Source of the DNA: an uncultured Pseudomonadota bacterium
GTDB lineage: Bacteria > Pseudomonadota > Gammaproteobacteria > Steroidobacterales > Steroidobacteraceae
Assembly (NCBI GenBank): GCA_903929455.1
Contig: CAIYVA010000115.1
Location: forward strand, 1-41,454
DNA length: 41,454 bases
Direction: 5' to 3'
Below the pieces are notes generated by a model, which was given only the letters and a program-made list of their open reading frames with translations, was not told where the DNA came from and did not search any database. This document shows positions 1-8,709 of the stretch, piece after piece; position 1 is the first letter of the stretch, and each line of letters opens with the position of its first letter. The position numbers and the translations under genes are program-made.

Positions 1-1
1 T

Positions 2-1360
2 CCCTTTGATTTTGAGCGGTGGCAAGAGCTGGGTGCGACCGGGTGGGGATACCGCGATGTGCTGCCGTACTTTAAACGCGCTGAGCGACGCGCCACGGGT
101 GGGGACACCTATCGTGGTGGTGATGGATTATTAGGTACGTGCTACGGCCCACAAAAAAATCCATTGCATGCGGCGTGGTTGGCGGCCGGTCAGCAGGCCG
201 GGTATCCGCGTACTCAGGACATGAACGGCTTTCAACAGGAAGGCTTTGGATCGATGGATATGACGGTTGAGAATGGCGTACGTGCGAGTGCGGCGAACGC
301 GTATCTCAAGCCTGCTCGTGCGCGCGCTAATCTCACGGTATGGACTGAGACTCGCGTGTTGCGTGTGCTGTTTGAGGGTAAACGTGCGATCGGTGTGCGC
401 GTCATGGTGGATGGGGTAGAGAAAACGGTGCGCGCCAAGGACGAGGTGATTCTCTCGGCAGGATCGATTGCCTCGCCTCAGTTATTGAAGCTCTCCGGCG
501 TGGGCGCAGGCGCTGAGTTACAGCAATTCTCGATCCCGCAGGTACATGAATTGCCAGGCGTTGGCGAGAATTTACAGGATCATCTGGAGGTGTACTTCCA
601 AGTTGCCTGCAAAGAGCCGATCACGCTGTACTCGGTGATGAATCCATTTTCAAAGTTAAAGATCGGTGTGCAGTGGCTGCTTTTCAAAAATGGCTTGGGT
701 GCGACCAATCATTTTGAGACCTGTGCATTTATCCGTAGTCGTGCTGGGATTCGCTATCCGGATATTCAGTATCATTTTTTGCCGATGGCGGTGAGCTATG
801 ACGGATCCGATGTGGCCACTGAGCATGGTTTCCAAGCGCATGTTGGCCCGATGCGCTCGAAGAGTCGCGGATGGGTTCGATTGGCATCACGGGATGCGGC
901 TGATAAACCCAAGGTGCAGTTTAACTACATGAGCCATCCAGATGATCTGCCAGAATTTAGGGCGGCGGTGCGACTGACGCGCGAGATTTTTGCGCAGCCA
1001 GCGTTTGATCGGTATCGGGGTCGTGAAATTGCGCCAGGTGCTGAGATGACCAGCGATGAGCAGATTGATGCCTTCGTTCGTGAAAAAGTCGAGAGCGCTT
1101 ATCACCCGTCCTGCTCATGCAAAATGGGCGCAGCCAGTGACCCCATGGCGGTGGTCGGAGCCGATACGCGTGTGTTGGGTCTAGACGGCTTGCGGGTGGT
1201 GGATTCATCGATCATGCCAGCGATTACCAATGGCAACTTAAATGCGCCCACCATCATGTTGGCAGAGAAAGCTGCCGATCATATTCGCGGTAAGGCGATG
1301 CTCGCGCGTGCCGAGGTGCCTTTTTATGAGGCACCACAGTGGCAAACGGCACAACGCTAG
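2..1360 (+). CDS. betA: GMC oxidoreductase, choline dehydrogenase type (5'-truncated by window edge)
   Basis: FAD-dependent alcohol dehydrogenase of the glucose-methanol-choline family. The reading frame is open from base 2, so the gene starts outside the window; 452 residues are visible against about 550 for a full enzyme, and the N-terminal FAD-binding Rossmann motif is missing. The second GMC signature (AGSIASPQLLKLSGVG) lies near nt 458-505, followed by LPGVGENLQDHLE. The catalytic-histidine motif HPSCSCKMG is near nt 1103, and the C-terminus carries LRVVDSSIMPAITNGNLNAP and EKAADHIRGK, closely resembling BetA. Choline is the best-guess substrate, but many GMC enzymes of this subgroup use other alcohols, so the symbol is tentative. 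It ends 9 bp from the convergent permease gene. No betB or betI is visible here, so the choline link rests on sequence alone. Confidence 0.8.
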   Translation, partial: PFDFERWQELGATGWGYRDVLPYFKRAERRATGGDTYRGGDGLLGTCYGPQKNPLHAAWLAAGQQAGYPRTQDMNGFQQEGFGSMDMTVENGVRASAANAYLKPARARANLTVWTETRVLRVLFEGKRAIGVRVMVDGVEKTVRAKDEVILSAGSIASPQLLKLSGVGAGAELQQFSIPQVHELPGVGENLQDHLEVYFQVACKEPITLYSVMNPFSKLKIGVQWLLFKNGLGATNHFETCAFIRSRAGIRYPDIQYHFLPMAVSYDGSDVATEHGFQAHVGPMRSKSRGWVRLASRDAADKPKVQFNYMSHPDDLPEFRAAVRLTREIFAQPAFDRYRGREIAPGAEMTSDEQIDAFVREKVESAYHPSCSCKMGAASDPMAVVGADTRVLGLDGLRVVDSSIMPAITNGNLNAPTIMLAEKAADHIRGKAMLARAEVPFYEAPQWQTAQR

Positions 1361-1369
1361 TCGTGATGC

Positions 1370-2782
1370 CTACGCGTTAGGATCGAGGCCTACATCGGCG
1401 GCGATGGCGGCCTTTATTTCACCTGCCACATCCATCGAGCGGCAGGCGATGAGGTACACCACGGTTGATACCGGCAATCCCACCAGCATGGCGAGGTCAG
1501 CGCCACCGAGCGCTTCTGCAATGGGGCCCCGATAGAAGCCAGTGCTAAAGAAAGGGATCATAGAGAGGAAGCCCACCACGTAGGCCAGTAAGCCGCGCCA
1601 GTTCCAACGGCCATACAACCCATTTGGATTAAAGATCTCGCGCACCGAGTAGTGACCGCGGCGTACAAAATAGAAATCGACCAGATTAATCGCAGTCCAC
1701 GGCGTGAACAGATACAGAAGGATCGCCAAGAACTCATAGAATTCTTTGGCGAAATCTTTGGATGCGGTGAGTGCAATGGAGGTCGCAACTATCCAGCAAA
1801 TCGAGATGGCGATCGTGCGTTTGGTGGCGGTTGATTTGATCGGCTTTAAGGAGTCGGCCACGCTCAGCATGGTCAGTGACGCGCCATAAAAGTTAAGCGT
1901 GGTGATCGTCACAAGACCCAGTAGCGACACAATCAGCAGCGGCGTACCAGACCCAGGCAGCATGGCGTCGGCAGCCATTTTGAGAACAGGTGTAAGATTT
2001 TTAACGGATGGGAACATGGCCGCGGCAAAGGTGCCAACCAACATGGTCCAGACGCCGCCCAATAAGGCGCCGAGAAAGGTCCAACCGAAGGATGATTTGA
2101 TGCTCACGTTTTTGGGGAGATAACGAGAGTAGTCAGACACATACACTGACCAAGACAGCTGATAGGCCGCTGAGGCAAATAGCTGCGTTAAAAACGGTAC
2201 GAGACGGAAGTCGGCGAGGTTTGTTTGCGAGGCGGGGAAGTGTACTCGACACGCCGCGATGCTCATCACAATCAGTCCCGCCAGTAAGATGTAGGTGAGC
2301 GCACGCTGTGTGCGGTGGATCCAGTCATAGCCGAAGACCGCCAACACAGCGGCCATGATGCCAACCACTGGAATGGTCACGGCTGAGCGCGTGCTGTACA
2401 GCGTCGACAAGGTGTCGGCAGCCATCACTTGGTTAAAAGCATTGAATCCGACATAGTTGATTAAGGCGACACCCCAGACCAACAGCGCGCCCACATAGCC
2501 AAATTGTGGCCGCGATTGAATCATCTGCGGCAGACCGAGTTGCGGGCCTTGTGTTGAGTGAAAGGCCATGAAGAAGGTGCCGAGCAGGCAACCGATGACC
2601 ACTGCGATCGTCATCCAGATCAGATTGCCGCCCAAGGCGATGCCTACAAAGCCGGTAGCGACCGTCGCCAAATGTGCGCCACCCATAAACCACGTGGGCC
2701 ACAGGTGCCATACTTTGCCGCGGCGTTCGGCTAAGGGGACATAGTCGATGGAACGGTGTTCAATTAGGGGACGCTCTGCCAC
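1370..2782 (-). CDS. NCS1-family nucleobase/cytosine-purine type permease
   Basis: Integral inner-membrane symporter of the nucleobase:cation symporter-1 family, 470 residues with about 12 hydrophobic segments. Family hallmarks are the amphipathic N-terminus before TM1 (GKVWHLWPTWF), the GPQLGLPQMIQSRPQFGY segment after TM2 (family consensus G-P-x-x-G-L-x-x-M-x-x-S-R-x-x-F-G), and PWTAINLVDFYFVRRGHY near TM11. I chose the GTG at 2782 because a purine-rich AAGAGAG precedes it and the protein then begins AERPLIEHRSIDYVP, the usual N-terminus; the frame could open 37 codons earlier but would overlap the divergent amidase. The substrate cannot be read from sequence (cytosine, uracil, allantoin, hydantoin and thiamine-precursor carriers all belong here). 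The divergent amidase suggests a nitrogenous compound that is imported and hydrolysed. Confidence 0.88.
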   Translation of the reverse strand: MAERPLIEHRSIDYVPLAERRGKVWHLWPTWFMGGAHLATVATGFVGIALGGNLIWMTIAVVIGCLLGTFFMAFHSTQGPQLGLPQMIQSRPQFGYVGALLVWGVALINYVGFNAFNQVMAADTLSTLYSTRSAVTIPVVGIMAAVLAVFGYDWIHRTQRALTYILLAGLIVMSIAACRVHFPASQTNLADFRLVPFLTQLFASAAYQLSWSVYVSDYSRYLPKNVSIKSSFGWTFLGALLGGVWTMLVGTFAAAMFPSVKNLTPVLKMAADAMLPGSGTPLLIVSLLGLVTITTLNFYGASLTMLSVADSLKPIKSTATKRTIAISICWIVATSIALTASKDFAKEFYEFLAILLYLFTPWTAINLVDFYFVRRGHYSVREIFNPNGLYGRWNWRGLLAYVVGFLSMIPFFSTGFYRGPIAEALGGADLAMLVGLPVSTVVYLIACRSMDVAGEIKAAIAADVGLDPNA

Positions 2783-2818
2783 GATACGCTCTCTTTTTAA
2801 ATGGACCGACTGGGAGGG
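2783..2818. promoter_or_regulatory. Very short divergent intergenic region between permease and amidase
   Basis: Only about 36 bp separate the chosen starts of two divergent genes. It contains the permease ribosome-binding site (AAGAGAG on the minus strand) and the GGGAGGG tract before the amidase. There is no room for two complete sigma-70 promoters, so at least one promoter must lie inside the opposing gene's 5' coding region. No operator was recognised. Confidence 0.5.
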
Positions 2819-4264
2819 ATGATGGAGCCACAAGAATACACGTCTCACGATGCGACGGGGCTTGCTCTCTTGGTCAGCCAGGGGGTAGTGCAACCCTCGG
2901 AGCTAGTGGAGGCTGCGATCGAGCGGATTCGTGCCCTCAATAGCACCCTAAACGCGGTGGTCATGGAGGACTTTGCGGCCGCGCTACGCAGTGCTAGGGA
3001 GGTCTCACCCACCTGCGCCTTGCCGGGGATCCCGTTTCTGGCCAAGGACATGAATGTCGAGGTGGCGGGTTTGCCCTTGACCGCCTCCTGTCGATGGTTG
3101 TCTGAGGTGCCGCCGGCCACGCAGGATGCGCCGCTGGCCGCCCGTTGGCGTGCGGCCGGGTTATCCATATTAGGTCGCACCAATACGCCTGAGTGGGCCG
3201 GTGAGTTTGTGACAGAGCCCACGTGGCGCGGGCCTACGTTGAATCCATGGGATCGCACGCGAAGTCCGGGCGGATCGAGTGGTGGGGCTGCGGCGGCCGT
3301 GGCCTCAGGGATGGTGCCGATGGCACATGGCACCGATTCGGGTGGATCCATTCGAGTGCCCGCTGCGTGTTGCGGATTGGTGGGGTTAAAGCCCAGTCGC
3401 GGCTGGGTGCCCGTTGGCCCTCATCTGGATGAGCTCGCAGGCGGCTTTAATTCCGATCATGTGTTGACGCGATCGGTGCGCGATTCGGCACTGATGTTGG
3501 ATCTCACGGTGGGTCCTGAGCTCAGTAGCCGGCAGCCATTGGCCAAGCCCGCCTCTTTTAGGCAAGCGCTCAGCGCGCCTGTAGCGCCGCTGCGTATCGG
3601 CCTTGCACTGGCATCACCCGGCGGCAGTCAACCGCAGGATGAGATTGGTGCGGTGGTTGATGAGGTGGCGGCGTGGTTGTCGCGCGCGGGCCATCGGTTG
3701 CAGCCGTTTCATTATCCAGCAGAGGCTGATGTCGGTGAACAGGCGGGTCTCATCTGGATGACGGCCATTGCCGAAGAGATTGATTATTGGACGGCGCGGG
3801 TCGGTCATGCGCCTAAGCCGTCTGAGCTTGAAGCGCTCACGCGTGCGAGCCTTGATGTGGGGCGTCGCGCGACGGCCATCGACTATGTGAAAGCGAGGCG
3901 GAGGATGAGTCAGGCCACCCGTGAGATGGCCAGAGCCTTTGAGGGCATCGATATTCTGTTACTGCCCACCACGGCCTCCTTGCCACCCAAAACGGGGGAG
4001 ATCGATGGACGCACGGCGGCTTTTGATTTAGATCGTTGGAATGAGCAGTCTTATCGCTTTGCGCCGTACACCGAATTATTTAACGTCACCGGCCAACCGG
4101 CGATTTCCGTGCCCCTTGGCATGTCGGCGAGTGGTTTGCCGATCGGTGTGCAGTTTGCGGCGGCACTTGGCAACGACGCGCGCTTACTTAATCTGGCCGC
4201 GTGGTGCGAGCGGGAGCGTCCGTGGGCTTCTCGTCTAGCGGAGCTGCGTGCTCGTTATGGTTGA
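2819..4264 (+). CDS. Amidase (amidase-signature family)
   Basis: Cytoplasmic amide hydrolase of the amidase-signature family with a Ser-cis-Ser-Lys triad. The catalytic lysine is in FLAKDMNVEVAG, the cis-serine in SPGGSSGGAAAAV, and the nucleophile in GTDSGGSIRVPA, with the full glycine/serine-rich signature between. Length (481 aa) is normal. The start is uncertain: ATG codons at 2801, 2819 and 2822 are in frame. Family N-termini usually begin just before EYTSHDATGLALLV, which favours 2819 or 2822, although the GGGAGGG at 2812-2818 is unusually close to both. It is divergent from the NCS1 permease with about 36 bp between starts and converges on the SMP-30 gene with a 10-bp overlap of coding ends. 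The substrate is unknown; it is not a GatA, as no gatB or gatC is adjacent. Confidence 0.88.
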   Translation: MMEPQEYTSHDATGLALLVSQGVVQPSELVEAAIERIRALNSTLNAVVMEDFAAALRSAREVSPTCALPGIPFLAKDMNVEVAGLPLTASCRWLSEVPPATQDAPLAARWRAAGLSILGRTNTPEWAGEFVTEPTWRGPTLNPWDRTRSPGGSSGGAAAAVASGMVPMAHGTDSGGSIRVPAACCGLVGLKPSRGWVPVGPHLDELAGGFNSDHVLTRSVRDSALMLDLTVGPELSSRQPLAKPASFRQALSAPVAPLRIGLALASPGGSQPQDEIGAVVDEVAAWLSRAGHRLQPFHYPAEADVGEQAGLIWMTAIAEEIDYWTARVGHAPKPSELEALTRASLDVGRRATAIDYVKARRRMSQATREMARAFEGIDILLLPTTASLPPKTGEIDGRTAAFDLDRWNEQSYRFAPYTELFNVTGQPAISVPLGMSASGLPIGVQFAAALGNDARLLNLAAWCERERPWASRLAELRARYG

Positions 4265-5169
4265 GTCCACAGATAGATCACACCGGGATACGGTGCGTTC
4301 CATTGATCGAATGCGCCCGTGATATAGACACTGTCAGCGCCTTTCGGCCCGAAGCTGATATTGGTCACATAGGGTGTTGGTACTGCGATGGTGCGCACCA
4401 GTTGGCGTTTGGGGTTAATCACGAGCACTCGGCCGGAGCCATTCTGTGCGACATAGTAGTTGCCATCCGGTCCTAATTTAAAGCCATCCGGTCCGTTGTA
4501 GGCGTCAGCACCGACGGTGGGCGCGACAATGTCTTGCATGCGCGCCCAGACACGGCGCGGGCCTAGTGAGCCATCCGCGTTAATCGGAAAAGACAAGAGG
4601 CGGCCGGCCAGCATCTCGCTCACCAGTACATTTTTTCCACTGGCATCTACCGTGAGGCCATTGGGAAAGTGAATGGTGTCAGCAAGCCGTACGAGTGACT
4701 GCCCGTCCGCTGATAAGTGCAGTAGGCTGCCCGTGATGGGGGCTGAGCTGTCATAGGCGCCAGAGGCAGTGAGGTAGACGCCGCCTGTGCCATCCGCCGC
4801 AAAATCATTGGGTCCTGCAAATGCGTGGCCCTGACTGTCGTGGGTAAATGCACCGACTTCATGGCCCGTGCCGTCGAGTTCAACGATCGAGTTGGTGTCG
4901 TAACAGGCCACCAGCAGATGGTGGCGGTATTCAATCAGACCGCTCGCGCCACACGCGGCGTTATCCCAAAACACAGTGACGTGTGCTCCATCCCATGATT
5001 TGACGCCACCGCTGGGATATTCCACATACAACAGGCGCCCTTCAAACCACACAGGACCTTCTGGGTAGGAGGCGGTAGTGACGGGCGATAGCTCGCCGGC
5101 AGACTGGGCCTGTGCACCTAAGGATCCAAAGCTAAGGAGGAGGGTCAGTGCCCACGTGGTGCGCATCAT
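4255..5169 (-). CDS. Secreted SMP-30/gluconolactonase/LRE-like beta-propeller protein
   Basis: Predicted periplasmic six-bladed beta-propeller of 304 residues. It starts with a signal peptide (MMRTTWALTLLLSFGSLGAQAQ). Family features are YPEGPVWFEGRLLYVE at the first blade (the metal-ligand glutamate of SMP-30 lactonases), GPNDFAADGTGGVYLT, FPNGLTVD and GPDGFKLGPDGNYYVAQNG, which supply the conserved Asn and Asp metal ligands. Enzymes of this group hydrolyse sugar lactones or organophosphates, but many secreted members are uncharacterised, so the substrate is open. An AAGGAC ribosome-binding site precedes the ATG at 5169, with a second ATG directly after. It follows the TonB-dependent receptor on the same strand by 145 bp, with a strong stem-loop between them. 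Confidence 0.8.
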   Translation of the reverse strand: MMRTTWALTLLLSFGSLGAQAQSAGELSPVTTASYPEGPVWFEGRLLYVEYPSGGVKSWDGAHVTVFWDNAACGASGLIEYRHHLLVACYDTNSIVELDGTGHEVGAFTHDSQGHAFAGPNDFAADGTGGVYLTASGAYDSSAPITGSLLHLSADGQSLVRLADTIHFPNGLTVDASGKNVLVSEMLAGRLLSFPINADGSLGPRRVWARMQDIVAPTVGADAYNGPDGFKLGPDGNYYVAQNGSGRVLVINPKRQLVRTIAVPTPYVTNISFGPKGADSVYITGAFDQWNAPYPGVIYLWTQP

Positions 5170-5268
5170 GATCTGGCGTCCTTAAGTGATCTTACGTGTT
5201 CACTCGTCTTACGGGTTCGACAAGGCGATCTCGCATCAGCATTCACAGCAAGCGGATTAAGCACCCAG

Positions 5269-5295
5269 CCACCGGACAGGGTGCCTGTCCGGTGG
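5269..5295 (-). terminator. Perfect 12-bp stem-loop between TonB receptor and SMP-30 genes
   Basis: CCACCGGACAGG (5269-5280) and CCTGTCCGGTGG (5284-5295) are perfect inverted arms around a 3-nt loop, 19 bp past the stop codon of the receptor gene. On the minus strand no T-run follows, so it is not a textbook intrinsic terminator. It could be a Rho-assisted terminator, a 3'-end stabiliser of the receptor mRNA or an intercistronic processing element that lowers expression of the downstream gene. The structure is directly visible; its function is inferred. Confidence 0.6.
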
Positions 5296-5314
5296 TGGCA
5301 ATGGCGTTAGTCTT

Positions 5315-7885
5315 TTAGAACTTATAGCCAAAGCTTAAGCCAAGCACGCGTGGACGATTGATGGTCTTGGCAGTGATGAACTGGTTGCCGTTCTCAAACA
5401 GGTTCGCGCGCGTGTCAGTCAGGTTCTGGCCATACAGTTGCGCAGACCAGGCATCTTTGGATACGCCCATCGATGCATCGTAGGTTGAGAAGCCAGCCTC
5501 TTCATAGGTCTGAATATTGCCGGTCGCTGAGTAGGCGTGCGCCTGATGAGTGGCACCTACTTGCCAGAAGGCATTGTACCTACCCAACTCAAATTCATAG
5601 CGCGCACGGATACCACCCTGGAAGGGGGGTGATTGCGCCAATGGGGAGTTGAGCTTGCCGTAGGCTGATTGACCTGGGATTTGAATGGGCTGACCGTTTG
5701 GCTGCAGTAATGCTGGCGAATTGGTCAGGTTGCTGCTGTTCCAAGAGGCCGAGGCGGTGATGGTGAGTGCGCGCATGGGGCGCGCGATCACTTCCGTCTC
5801 AAGGCCCTTGACGGTGTAGTTGGGGCCGTTGACCACAAAGCTTAAGTTGCCATAGCAGCAGGACTGGAAGAGTTGAACCTGCACATCTTTCCACACCTCT
5901 TGGTACACGGCACCGTTCACTTCGAGGCGGTGATCGAGCCACTGCGTTTTCCAGCCCAACTCGTTATTGATCAAGGTGTCCGGTGCGTAGGCCGAGGGCG
6001 TTTGGTAGGTGTACGCGTAGCCATTGACCGGGCCTGCCACAGAGCCTTCTGAGTGATCGATCAAATGCGAACCACGATTAAAGCCACCAGGTCTAAAACC
6101 TTGTGACCAGGTGTAGTAGAGCATCACATCGTCCATAGGGCGCCAGGTCAAATTGGCTCGGCTCTTGAAGCCTTTGTAGGTGATGTCGAGATTCTGCGCG
6201 CTTAAATTATTGCTGTAGTCGACATTGCCTGTGCAAGGCGCTGGACCATTGCCGTAGCAACCGAAACTCGTGACGGAGCTACCCGCTGCCGTCGTGTCGA
6301 TGGCGTAGTAGCGCGTGCCCACGGTTGCGGTGAGTACTTTAGGGATGATGTCGTAGTCAAGCGAACCGAAGATCGCTTTTTGCTTGTAGCCGCGGGTGAC
6401 GTCATCAAAGAAGGAGACGTTATCGCCGCGGATATTGGGATTGCGCACCTTGGCGCCTGGTGCAGGACCGATGTTGGTAAAGCCCGGCGCCGTCTTGTAG
6501 CTCCAATCGATGTTTTCAGCAACTGAATAATCTTCCCAGAAGATGCCGCCAATGCCGCGTAGACGCCAGTCATCAGGTGTGGATAGGCGCAGTTCCTGAC
6601 TGTTGTGCGTCGCGTGATCTGTTTCTTGCCAGTAGGCGCTGGGGGAATAGCACTGGCCGGTGCTGCCGGTTTCTGCAGGGCTTGTGCACTGATAGTAATC
6701 GGCATACACGCCGCGCGCGTAGTTGGTGTAATCGCCTTGAGCGGCGATGTTACGCACCATATAGCTGCCCGAGTACACCAGTTTGAGATCGCCCACCTTG
6801 CCGTTAATGGTTAAGGCGGTGTTTTCAAAGGAGTCGTTGTTGTAAGACGGGTTGTAAAGTTGTACGGATAGATCCGGCAGCGGCTCGCCAGCCGAGCTTT
6901 GCGGGGTGACATAGAACACACCTGTCGAATGCATCTGTTGATACGACTGCACCAGCAACGCATCCCAATCCTCGTTCATCTTTAAGAAAGCACCGACGCG
7001 GATACCCTGATAAGTCACTGGGTTAATGGCGTTGCCCACCAGATTTGAATTGCTAATCGACGGGCTGCCCGGTGGCACGCCATAGCTGGTAGGTACCGCA
7101 TCACCAGTGCACTGACCATGCGCGGGGTTACCGCTCGAGCAGCCGGTTGCGTAGCCCGCGTAATGAATGCCAATGTCTGAGTTAAGGCGCGAGAACGTAC
7201 CCGGCACATTGTTGATGTAACCGCCGCGCTGATCGTTATAGACCACGGCGCGCACAGCCAAGGTGTCATCAATCAGTGGTAGGTTCAGTGTGGCATCGAC
7301 GTTGTTGCTCGGATCGCCGTGCGCGGTGGTGCTATAGCCTGCGTTTAAGCTGCCTTCCGTAACATTGAGCTTAGGCTTGTTGGTGATGTATCGCAGGACA
7401 CCCGCCTGTGCGCCGGCGCCGAACAGCGTGCCTTGCGGGCCTTCGAGCACTTCGATGCGTTCAATATCAGCTGCATACACATCCAGGTTGCGACCAGGCA
7501 ATTGACCCGACTGGTCATCCAGATAGACCGCCACGTTCGGGAAGCTGCCGATGCCGCTCGAGCCTTGTGTGGCCAAGCTTGAGGTGGCCAGACCGCGCAT
7601 AAAAATCACGCCTTGGCCTGGACCGTTACTGGCGGAGTTGACGTTAGGTAAGTACCTGGCGAAGTCATCAAAAGTAGTGGAGTTCAGTTCAGTCAGCATC
7701 TGGCCGGTCAGTGCCTGAATGGTGATCGGCACGTTTTGCATGTTCTCGGAGCGACGCTGAGCGGTGACCGTGATCTCTTGGATCCCGTCTACATTGGCGC
7801 CGGTGTCGGCAAGCGCCAGACTCCCAGCGCAGCCACCTAGGATGGTAGTGATGGCTAGGGTCAGCTTGTGATTGCAGGAAATCAT
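5315..7885 (-). CDS. TonB-dependent outer-membrane receptor
   Basis: Outer-membrane 22-stranded beta-barrel transporter of 856 residues. A signal peptide ends near ALA-DTG, followed by the TonB-box-like GIQEITVTAQRRSENMQNVP. The plug domain runs to about residue 160 (FMRGLATSS, IERIEVLEGPQGTLFGAGAQ, ITNKPKL). The barrel ends in an aromatic C-terminus (GLSFGYKF), the signal for Bam-mediated insertion. The style matches the large receptor families of Steroidobacter, Caulobacter and sphingomonads, which import carbohydrates, aromatics or siderophores; the ligand is not deducible. AAGGGAT sits 8 bp before the ATG. A secreted propeller protein follows on the same strand and may process the same ligand (inference). 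Confidence 0.92.
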   Translation of the reverse strand: MISCNHKLTLAITTILGGCAGSLALADTGANVDGIQEITVTAQRRSENMQNVPITIQALTGQMLTELNSTTFDDFARYLPNVNSASNGPGQGVIFMRGLATSSLATQGSSGIGSFPNVAVYLDDQSGQLPGRNLDVYAADIERIEVLEGPQGTLFGAGAQAGVLRYITNKPKLNVTEGSLNAGYSTTAHGDPSNNVDATLNLPLIDDTLAVRAVVYNDQRGGYINNVPGTFSRLNSDIGIHYAGYATGCSSGNPAHGQCTGDAVPTSYGVPPGSPSISNSNLVGNAINPVTYQGIRVGAFLKMNEDWDALLVQSYQQMHSTGVFYVTPQSSAGEPLPDLSVQLYNPSYNNDSFENTALTINGKVGDLKLVYSGSYMVRNIAAQGDYTNYARGVYADYYQCTSPAETGSTGQCYSPSAYWQETDHATHNSQELRLSTPDDWRLRGIGGIFWEDYSVAENIDWSYKTAPGFTNIGPAPGAKVRNPNIRGDNVSFFDDVTRGYKQKAIFGSLDYDIIPKVLTATVGTRYYAIDTTAAGSSVTSFGCYGNGPAPCTGNVDYSNNLSAQNLDITYKGFKSRANLTWRPMDDVMLYYTWSQGFRPGGFNRGSHLIDHSEGSVAGPVNGYAYTYQTPSAYAPDTLINNELGWKTQWLDHRLEVNGAVYQEVWKDVQVQLFQSCCYGNLSFVVNGPNYTVKGLETEVIARPMRALTITASASWNSSNLTNSPALLQPNGQPIQIPGQSAYGKLNSPLAQSPPFQGGIRARYEFELGRYNAFWQVGATHQAHAYSATGNIQTYEEAGFSTYDASMGVSKDAWSAQLYGQNLTDTRANLFENGNQFITAKTINRPRVLGLSFGYKF

Positions 7886-8213
7886 GATTTAATCCCTTGA
7901 AATATATAGGTTTTATAGATCTGCGCAGCGATCGTGGTCCCGTGGGGGGAACACTCACTCGTTAACGTCTACGGCCCCACCACACCAGCCGCAGTGTCGC
8001 TCAAGCGAGTGTCACAATCAAGATGGCGGATCGCCATCTATTAAAGCAAATCAAGTAGATACTTGCGCTTTGCGGCTGATGGATCATTGCTATCCGCGCC
8101 CTGAATTGGGCTTGGCATCCATGGCCGTGCTGCTATGGTTCGTTGGGTGCCTGCTAGGTTCGCTACCATAGGCGAGACCAGCCTAATCTCTCAGCACCAG
8201 ACAGTGAACCACC
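7886..8213. other. Divergent intergenic region, 328 bp, no gene seen
   Basis: This is the spacer between the TonB-receptor gene (minus) and dgkA (plus). The part next to the receptor is AT-rich (TATAAAACC and TATATA on the minus strand) and probably holds its promoter, though I could not define a convincing -35 box. A 7-bp inverted repeat, CTATGGT at 8133-8139 and ACCATAG at 8165-8171, lies 42 bp before dgkA. No convincing small ORF, tRNA or riboswitch was found. Confidence 0.4.
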
Positions 8214-8612
8214 ATGACTGAGCCTTTGCCCACGAAGTCACCTATTCGCACCGGTGACCGACCGACCGGCCTTCGTCGACTCTTGCGAGCGCTTGGTCAC
8301 TCAGCTCGCGGGTTATCGGCCTGTTGGCGAGAAGAAGCCGCTTTTCGTCAAGAATGCGTGTTGGCACTGGGTGTCATCCCCGCTGGCCTATGGTTGGGTG
8401 CGACCGGCGTGGAGCGCGCATTGCTCGTCAGTCCGATGCTGCTGATTTTGATTGTTGAGTTACTCAACAGCGGCATCGAAGCAGCAATCGACCGTATTGG
8501 ACCTGAGTCACATGCCTTATCGGGTCTGGCCAAAGATCTGGGCTCAGCGGCGGTATTGATGTCTTTTGCTGTGCTCATGCTCACCTGGGCTTGTGTCCTA
8601 CTGGGTCATTAG
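8214..8612 (+). CDS. dgkA: Diacylglycerol kinase, prokaryotic trimeric type
   Basis: Small inner-membrane kinase (132 aa) that phosphorylates diacylglycerol to phosphatidate, recycling lipid left over from osmoregulated-glucan or LPS modification. The family signature ELLNSGIEAAIDRIGPE is followed by HALSGLAKDLGSAAV, with three predicted membrane helices and the usual N-terminal surface helix (FRQECVLALG). Length is normal. It is the first gene of a plus-strand run reaching to 16.7 kb; the next gene begins about 97 bp downstream, so it may or may not share that transcript. Confidence 0.95.
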   Translation: MTEPLPTKSPIRTGDRPTGLRRLLRALGHSARGLSACWREEAAFRQECVLALGVIPAGLWLGATGVERALLVSPMLLILIVELLNSGIEAAIDRIGPESHALSGLAKDLGSAAVLMSFAVLMLTWACVLLGH

Positions 8613-8709
8613 ACCAATCGATTGATTGCAGCGCTTAAAATGTGCTGAGCCGCTAGCGGGCGCGGTGCTTGATCGGTATCGTGTTCGTTTACCTAGGAGC
8701 ACTGTGCCG

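Noticed and set aside
8615-8624. Palindrome CAATCGATTG just after dgkA
   Set aside because: Short, without flanking repeats or integrase; nothing supports an attachment or operator site beyond chance.
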